From: Dehalococcoides mccartyi | GTDB taxonomy: Bacteria > Chloroflexota > Dehalococcoidia > UBA2979 | NCBI GenBank assembly: GCA_945888895.1 | Contig: CAMDAY010000069.1 | Span: 1 to 9,723 of the forward strand | DNA length: 9,723 nt | Direction of reading: 5' to 3' | Part shown: piece after piece, positions 5,715 to 9,723 of the stretch | How positions within the stretch are numbered: the first letter of the stretch is position 1 | Layout: every line of letters starts with the position of its first letter | Notes under the pieces: generated by a model | What the model saw: only the letters and a program-made list of their open reading frames with translations | Told to the model about the DNA's origin: nothing | Databases searched by the model: none | Program-made: the position numbers and the translations under genes

Positions 5715-7634
5715 ATGGCGATGTGGGGCGGTCACGGGGCAGGCGGCTGGAGCACCAGCGCGACGAGCATGGGGCCCAACGCGCGTCGAGGCCTCGACGG
5801 CTGGAACGACGACGACCTCGGCAAGGTCTACGACAGCGCCGTCGTCTCGCGGCTCGGGCCGTACCTCCGCCCGTTCAAGTGGCGCGTGGTCGTCGCGCTG
5901 ATAGGCGTCATCGGCTTCTCACTCACCTCGACGCTCCAGCCACTGCTCATCGGCTTCGCCGTGGACGACGCGCTGCGCGGCGACCTCGAGGGGCTGTCGC
6001 GGATGACGTTCGGGCTGGTGGCGCTCGTCGCGATCTCGTGGGCGTTCCAGTACCTGCAGCAGACGCAAACCGGGTACATCGGCCACCGCATCCTGCTGCG
6101 GCTGCGCACGCAGATGTTCGACCACATCCAGAAGCTGTCGCTGTCGTTCATCGATCGGCACGAGGTCGGACGCATCATGTCGCGCGTCACCAGTGATGTG
6201 ACGGCGCTCCAGGAGCTGCTCACCTCCGGCAGCATGACCGTCCTCTCTGACTTCATGGTCTTGTTCATTGTGGTCGCGCTGCTCATCGAGCGAGACGTCG
6301 AACTGGCTCTGGTGACGTTCGCCAGTGTGCCGATCCTCGTCGCCGTGATGATCGTGTGGCAGCGCAAGGCGCGCGAGGCGTTCGTGCACGTACGCCAGAC
6401 GATCTCCACTGTGAACGCCACGCTGAACGAGAACGTCTCCGGTGTCCGTGTGATCCAGTCGCTCTCGCGCGAGGTTGAGAACGCCCGCCGCTTTGACGTG
6501 ATCAACCAGGACAATCTGCGCGCGAACGTCTCCGCCGGCCGCCTCTCCGCCGCGGTGCTCCCGATCGTCGAGGGCGTCGTGGCGATGTCGACCGGGCTCG
6601 TGCTCGTCGTCGGCGGCCTGCGCGTCGCCGAGGGAGAGCTCACCGTCGGCATTGTGACCGCCTTCGTGCTGTACATCTCCCGCTTCTTCGACCCGGTGCG
6701 CGACCTCGTGCTCCAGTACACGGCGATCCAGCGCGCGATGGCCGGTGGCCAGCGCATCATCGAGGTGCTCGACACCAAGCCCGAGGTCGTCGACCGCGCT
6801 GACCCACGCGTGTTCGCCGTCGAGGGCCGCGTGGACTTCGACGACGTGTCGTTCGCGTACGTCGAGGGGCGCCCCGTCCTACAGCACATCGACCTGCACG
6901 TGGAGCCGGGCGAGACGATCGCCTTCGTCGGCCAGACCGGCGCCGGCAAGAGCACGATGACCAACCTCATCGGCCGCTACTACGACGTCACCAGTGGCGC
7001 GATCCGCATTGACGGTGTCGATGTGCGCGACATGAAGCTGTCGGAGCTGCACCGCCAGATGGGCGTGGTGCTCCAGGACCCGTTCCTGTTCTCCGGCTCC
7101 ATCCGCGACAACATCCGCTACGGCCGCCTCGACGCCACGGACGCCGACGTGGAGGAGACCGCCCGCCTCGTGGGCGCGGATGGGTTCATCCGCCGACTGC
7201 CGCAGGGCTACGAGACACAGCTCGCCGAGCGCGCCCACAATCTCTCGGTCGGCCAGCGCCAGCTGATCTCGTTCGCGCGGGCGCTGCTCGCCAACCCGCG
7301 CATCCTCGTGCTGGACGAGGCCACCGCGAACGTAGACACGCAGACCGAGGTGATCATCCAGAGTGCGCTGCGCGAGATGCTGAAGGGCCGCACGTCCTTC
7401 GTGATCGCCCACCGCCTGTCGACGATCCGCGACGCGACACGGATCGTCGTCCTCGAGCGCGGCCACATCATTGAACAGGGCAATCACGCGGAGCTGCTTG
7501 GCATCGACGGCCAGTACGCGCGCCTCTACCGCATGGCCTACGCCGCCTCCGGAGACGCCGGCGTCATCACCGACGACATGCCCGTCGAAGACGCCGCGGC
7601 CGAGGCACCCGCCGAGGTGCCTGCTACCTCGTAG
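5715..7634 (+). CDS. ABC exporter half-transporter, catalytic subunit (heterodimer partner 2)
   Basis: Type IV ABC exporter half-unit of 639 residues. It starts at an ATG 10 nt after the partner's stop, with AAGGA (5703-5707) 7 nt upstream; that Shine-Dalgarno overlaps the partner's TAA, so the two are co-transcribed. A Gly/Ser/Trp-rich leader of about 40 residues (MAMWGGHGAGGW...) precedes the six-helix domain (about 55-350). ATPase motifs are Walker A GQTGAGKS (406-413), signature LSVGQ (510-514, Val for the first Gly), Walker B ILVLDE (Asp534, Glu535) and H-loop VIAHRLSTI (His566). It thus has the catalytic Glu and His but a weakened signature, the exact complement of its neighbour. This matches TM288, BmrD and LmrD-type subunits. 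The last 35 residues are acidic and Ala/Pro-rich. The family is secure; the transported substrate is not. Confidence 0.95.
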   Translation: MAMWGGHGAGGWSTSATSMGPNARRGLDGWNDDDLGKVYDSAVVSRLGPYLRPFKWRVVVALIGVIGFSLTSTLQPLLIGFAVDDALRGDLEGLSRMTFGLVALVAISWAFQYLQQTQTGYIGHRILLRLRTQMFDHIQKLSLSFIDRHEVGRIMSRVTSDVTALQELLTSGSMTVLSDFMVLFIVVALLIERDVELALVTFASVPILVAVMIVWQRKAREAFVHVRQTISTVNATLNENVSGVRVIQSLSREVENARRFDVINQDNLRANVSAGRLSAAVLPIVEGVVAMSTGLVLVVGGLRVAEGELTVGIVTAFVLYISRFFDPVRDLVLQYTAIQRAMAGGQRIIEVLDTKPEVVDRADPRVFAVEGRVDFDDVSFAYVEGRPVLQHIDLHVEPGETIAFVGQTGAGKSTMTNLIGRYYDVTSGAIRIDGVDVRDMKLSELHRQMGVVLQDPFLFSGSIRDNIRYGRLDATDADVEETARLVGADGFIRRLPQGYETQLAERAHNLSVGQRQLISFARALLANPRILVLDEATANVDTQTEVIIQSALREMLKGRTSFVIAHRLSTIRDATRIVVLERGHIIEQGNHAELLGIDGQYARLYRMAYAASGDAGVITDDMPVEDAAAEAPAEVPATS

Positions 7635-7703
7635 CGCGGAGCGACGGCCGCCTCGACCGACGCGAGCCGCGCTCGAGGTTCCACCGCAGGGCGGCCCACC
7701 CCT

Positions 7704-7726
7704 ACCCCTCCCGGCGCGGGAGGGGT
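7704..7726 (+). terminator. 10-bp-stem GC hairpin downstream of the ABC operon
   Basis: ACCCCTCCCG (7704-7713) pairs exactly with 7717-7726 around a 3-nt GCG loop, 70 nt after the stop of the second ABC gene. It is the first strong hairpin downstream and so the best terminator candidate for the operon, although only TTC follows instead of a U-run. Confidence 0.45.
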
Positions 7727-7743
7727 TCAGAAGGAGAGAACCA

Positions 7744-7770
7744 AGTGTGAGGAGCTGCGCCCCTCACACT
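7744..7770. repeat. Inverted repeat, 9-bp arms
   Basis: AGTGTGAGG (7744-7752) is the reverse complement of 7762-7770, with a 9-nt loop. It is the second of the consecutive hairpins in the spacer. It may be a backup terminator or part of a dispersed palindromic element. Confidence 0.5.
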
Positions 7771-7861
7771 CCCGGCGGAACTCGATGTGCTGCGCGATGT
7801 CTGCGAGGGATTCGGGCCGCCGCTCGGATTCGCGATTGCAGGTCATCGAGAGCGGGTTCCC

Positions 7862-7924
7862 CAAAGGGCGAAGCCCTTTGAACTTCATCCCTTTTCCCGC
7901 GCAGGGAAGGGGGCAGGGGGATGA
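7862..7924. repeat. Compound palindromic element, candidate dispersed repeat
   Basis: CAAAGGGC (7862-7869) pairs with GCCCTTTG (7873-7880) around a GAA loop. Directly after it, TCATCCC (7885-7891) pairs with GGGATGA (7918-7924), enclosing an inner CCC...GGGAAGGG hairpin around GCGCA. Two nested or adjacent hairpins in 63 nt suggest a REP- or MITE-like unit. Copy number cannot be judged from one window. Confidence 0.45.
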
Positions 7925-8018
7925 GCCGCCACCCTGTTGAACCTCGACGTCACGAGCCTGACGGGCGGTTCGCCGCTTCCCCCTCCTGACACCTCGACGG
8001 CGCCCGGGCGCGAGGGCG

Positions 8019-8024
8019 TATCAT
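8019..8024 (+). promoter_or_regulatory. Candidate -10 element of the DinB-like gene
   Basis: TATCAT lies 32 nt before the ATG at 8051, the same distance as the TAGGCT boxes of two other genes here. A possible -35 (TCGACG, 7994-7999) is 19 nt upstream, which is long. Confidence 0.35.
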
Positions 8025-8050
8025 CCGCGACCACGCAGGAGGGGGACGAC

Positions 8051-8524
8051 ATGACCACACGAGACGAGATCGTCGACAGCATCCGCAGCATTGACGCCCG
8101 GCTGGCAACGCTGCGCGACCGGATCATCGAGGGCGGCGACAAGCCCCTGCTGGAGGGCGAGTGGAGCGTCCGCGACGCCCTGTCGCACCTCGCGGCCCGC
8201 GCGAACGGCGTCGACCGCGTGCTCCAGCGCCTACGCGCGTGGGAGGCCGGCACGCCGTACATGCCGCCGCAAACGATCGACGAGATCAACGCCGGCCAGG
8301 TCGAAGAGCGCAAGGAGGCGACCGTCGCCCAGCTGCTCGACGAGATCCGTGCGGGGCACGCTGCCGCCCTCGAGGCGATCAGCCACGTGGACGACGCGAC
8401 GCTGGCCAAAGAGATGCCGCAGGGCTTCCGCCCCGGCGACGCGGCGATCGCCGATCTGATCGCCCGAGGTGGCCCGGGCCACGACGGCGGCCACCTCGAT
8501 CAAGTCGAGGCGGCACTGGGCTAG
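8051..8524 (+). CDS. DinB-like four-helix-bundle protein (DinB/mycothiol-dependent MDMPI superfamily)
   Basis: The 157-residue, soluble, helix-rich product has the landmarks of the DinB-like superfamily. These are an N-terminal helix, then EGEWSVRDALSHLAAR with His46, and a C-terminal GHDGGHLDQVEAAL with His144 and His148. The three His positions match the metal-binding triad of the fold. Members include DinB/YfiT-type proteins, thiol-dependent transferases and ClbS-like proteins, so the exact reaction cannot be stated. The start at 8051 is set by AGGAGG (8037-8042), 8 nt upstream. The frame is open to an ATG at 7937, but that extension is Pro/Ser-rich and would swallow the Shine-Dalgarno and the -10 box. 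A hairpin begins 42 nt after the stop, so the gene is probably monocistronic. Confidence 0.82.
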   Translation: MTTRDEIVDSIRSIDARLATLRDRIIEGGDKPLLEGEWSVRDALSHLAARANGVDRVLQRLRAWEAGTPYMPPQTIDEINAGQVEERKEATVAQLLDEIRAGHAAALEAISHVDDATLAKEMPQGFRPGDAAIADLIARGGPGHDGGHLDQVEAALG

Positions 8525-8565
8525 CACACGAGCCAGGTTCTTTCAGCGGGGTATCGCACGACCGT

Positions 8566-8594
8566 CCAAGCGCCGACCATGAGTCGGCGCTTGG
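8566..8594 (+). terminator. 12-bp-stem hairpin after the DinB-like gene
   Basis: CCAAGCGCCGAC (8566-8577) pairs exactly with 8583-8594 around the 5-nt loop CATGA. It starts 42 nt after the DinB-like stop and ends 17 nt before the preferred EamA start. The right arm ends in CTTGG without a U-run. The loop contains the first ATG of the EamA frame, which argues against that ATG as the start. Confidence 0.55.
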
Positions 8595-8611
8595 TGTGCG
8601 CGGAGGTTCCG

Positions 8612-9508
8612 TTGGGCGAGGCTGCCGCTCTCCTGTCCGCCTTCTGCTGGGCCTGCACCAGCGTCGTCCTCGCCCGGCTCGGCGCGAAGTACGGCGGGTC
8701 GGTGCTGAGCGGCCTGCGCTTCCTCATCGCCTCGCCGTTCGCCCTCGCGCTGCTGCTCCTCGCTGACGACACGCACGAGATCGCCGCGGCCACCGGCGGC
8801 GCGATCCTCGCCGTGATCGCCAGCGCCGTCGTGAACTACCTGATCGGCGACACCATCTACATCCGCGCCCTGCCCCGCGTGGGCCTGCAGCGGATGTCCC
8901 CCGCGGTGACCGCGCTCTGGGTCGCTCTGAGCACCGTCGGCGGCGTCCTCATCCTCGGCGAGGCGGCGGGGCTGGACCTGCTCATCGGCGGCGCCTGCGT
9001 CATCGTCGGGACGTTCCTCGTCGTGTCCGGGCAGGTCAGCCGCCTGCCGGACACCACCGGCCCGGAGCGGCTCGGCCCCCTACCGACGCTCGGGCTCATG
9101 CTCTTGGTCGCTGGATCGTGGGCCGCCTCGACGATGCTCATCGCGGGTGGTCGAGGCGACCTCGGGCCCATCGCCGTGAACGCCCTGCGGATCCCGGCCG
9201 GTGGGCTGATGGTCGCCACCGTCGCGATGATCACGAGCCGCGGCGAGGTGCTGCGGCGCCTCCCCCAAGGCCGCGACATCCCGCTGGTCATCGCGGTCGG
9301 CGTCCTAGGCACGGCGCTGGGGAGCCTTTGTTATGTCTATGCGGTCGCCGAAGCGGGTGCGGCGCGTGCGGTGATCCTCAACGCCACCTCCCCGCTGATG
9401 GTCGTCCCGCTCTCGATGTGGTTCCTGCGGGAGCGGCTCACGCCTCGGATCGCCCTGGGGACAGCGTTCTGCCTCTCGGGCACCCTCATCGTCGTCGCCA
9501 CCGGGTAG
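8612..9508 (+). CDS. EamA/DMT-superfamily transporter (ten-helix permease)
   Basis: The 298-residue product is almost entirely hydrophobic, with ten predicted helices in two EamA repeats (about 1-137 and 155-298) joined by a polar linker (SGQVSRLPDTTGPERLG). Family landmarks are LLSAFCWACTSVVLARLG in helix 1, LPRVGLQRMSPAVTALW, and in the second half AEAGAARAVILNATSPLMVVPLSMWFLRERLTPR, the typical end of an EamA repeat. DMT proteins export or import small metabolites through the cytoplasmic membrane; the substrate cannot be predicted here. I chose the TTG at 8612 because GGAGG (8602-8606) lies 5 nt upstream. The ATG at 8579 (11 more residues) has no Shine-Dalgarno and sits in a hairpin loop. 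No clear terminator follows the stop. Confidence 0.9.
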   Translation: MGEAAALLSAFCWACTSVVLARLGAKYGGSVLSGLRFLIASPFALALLLLADDTHEIAAATGGAILAVIASAVVNYLIGDTIYIRALPRVGLQRMSPAVTALWVALSTVGGVLILGEAAGLDLLIGGACVIVGTFLVVSGQVSRLPDTTGPERLGPLPTLGLMLLVAGSWAASTMLIAGGRGDLGPIAVNALRIPAGGLMVATVAMITSRGEVLRRLPQGRDIPLVIAVGVLGTALGSLCYVYAVAEAGAARAVILNATSPLMVVPLSMWFLRERLTPRIALGTAFCLSGTLIVVATG

Positions 9509-9536
9509 ATCTCGTGCATCAGCGGTAGGTCTAACC

Positions 9537-9563
9537 TTCACGTACCCGTTACATGCGCGTGAA
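9537..9563. repeat. 6-bp inverted repeat flanking the -35 box of the last gene
   Basis: TTCACG (9537-9542) and CGTGAA (9558-9563) are reverse complements 15 nt apart, bracketing the GTTACA box. It could be an operator, but six base pairs may be chance. Confidence 0.25.
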
Positions 9564-9576
9564 TTTCTGTTATGGT
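9548..9576 (+). promoter_or_regulatory. Extended -10 promoter of the right-edge gene
   Basis: GTTACA (9548-9553, four of six to TTGACA) and TATGGT (9571-9576, four of six to TATAAT) are 17 nt apart, and TG at 9568-9569 forms an extended -10. The stretch is AT-richer than its surroundings. Predicted transcription starts about 50 nt before the ATG at 9634, leaving a G-rich leader. This is the best-formed promoter in the window. Confidence 0.5.
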
Positions 9577-9633
9577 GCGGACAGGCGCGGGGCGGGGATC
9601 CCGACTGCCACAAGTGTCTAGCCGGGGGGTTCA

Positions 9634-9723
9634 ATGGCGACGAAGACGCGCGTGATGGCCTGCGAGACGCACCACTACATGCTGCCGGCTCCCGGCGGTC
9701 CCACGAGCGTAGGCACCTGCAAG
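9634..9723 (+). CDS. N-terminus of a protein with a Cys/His zinc-ribbon-like motif (3' end outside window)
   Basis: Thirty codons run from the ATG at 9634 to the right edge without a stop. The visible residues include Cys10, His13, His14, GGPTSVGTCK (21-30) and Cys29. The pattern C-x2-H-H-Y...G-x-T-S-x-G-x-C-K is one I associate with short N-terminal zinc-binding segments of Chloroflexota and Actinomycetota proteins, some of which continue into a helix-turn-helix; a second Cys pair (CxxCG) would be expected just outside the window. The start has a G6 run (9624-9629) 4 nt upstream, a weak Shine-Dalgarno. The strong promoter upstream supports a real gene. Function is not assigned. Confidence 0.6.
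   Translation, partial: MATKTRVMACETHHYMLPAPGGPTSVGTCK

Larger units (their letters stand above)
7635..8050. other. Non-coding, palindrome-rich spacer between ABC operon and DinB-like gene
   Basis: This 416-nt stretch has no convincing gene. It holds three clear inverted repeats and one compound one (listed separately), a possible -10 box near its right end and the Shine-Dalgarno of the next gene. A 39-codon minus-strand frame (7727-7846) lies among the hairpins but has only weak signals. The G/C-run hairpins resemble the interspersed palindromic elements common in Chloroflexota spacers, which is recollection rather than a search result. Confidence 0.6.

Noticed and set aside
5828..6970. 380-codon minus-strand frame over the second ABC gene
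   Set aside because: Antisense shadow rich in Ser/Thr/Arg; the plus strand carries all exporter motifs.
7937..8050. Upstream extension of the DinB-like frame
   Set aside because: Pro/Ser-rich, no Shine-Dalgarno, and it would include the strong AGGAGG that serves 8051.
7635..8050. Possible CRISPR array or tRNA in the repeat-rich spacer
   Set aside because: The repeats are unrelated inverted repeats, not regularly spaced direct repeats, and no cloverleaf with a T-loop sequence is visible.
1..9723. A novel multi-gene defence or mobile system
   Set aside because: No nuclease, helicase, integrase, transposase, toxin-antitoxin or phage gene is seen; the genes are common transport, sensor and small-enzyme families with uniform base composition.

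Overview
This is a high-GC window (roughly two thirds G+C by eye). It holds nine protein-coding genes, two of them cut by the window edges, and no RNA gene, CRISPR array or recognisable insertion sequence. The gene content, the paired ABC half-transporters, the hairpin-rich spacer and the Cys-His-His...Thr-Ser...Cys-Lys start of the last gene suggest a Chloroflexota (Dehalococcoidia-like) chromosome. That assignment is inference, because no marker gene is present.

Left part, minus strand: the start of an HlyD/MacA-type efflux adaptor runs off the left edge (1452 down to 1). Upstream of it, also on the minus strand, lies a 126-residue three-helix membrane protein, and a perfect 16-bp-stem hairpin separates the two. 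A divergent spacer (2006-2203) leads to two plus-strand genes: a stand-alone PAS-domain protein and a YgjP/DUF45-type (SprT-like) zinc metallopeptidase. The peptidase converges on an 81-residue two-helix membrane protein on the minus strand.

Centre, plus strand: two consecutive ABC half-exporter genes, 10 nt apart, form a heterodimeric exporter of the BmrCD / TM287-TM288 / LmrCD type. The first subunit has a degenerate ATPase site (Asp after Walker B, Gln in the H-loop) but a perfect LSGGQ. The second has the catalytic Glu and His but a degenerate LSVGQ. The pair therefore predicts one working and one non-hydrolytic composite site. A perfect 14-bp palindrome in the divergent spacer upstream is a candidate operator.

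Right part, plus strand: a 416-nt non-coding spacer rich in palindromes (candidate terminator and dispersed repeat) precedes a small DinB-like four-helix-bundle protein. Next come a hairpin terminator, an EamA/DMT-family transporter that probably starts at a TTG, and the first 30 codons of a protein with a zinc-ribbon-like start, preceded by a good extended -10 promoter.

The genes look like ordinary chromosomal housekeeping and export functions rather than one coordinated novel system. The items most worth a second look are the asymmetric ABC pair with its palindrome, the palindromic spacer, the long adaptor with its cysteine-bearing loop, and the truncated gene at the right edge.
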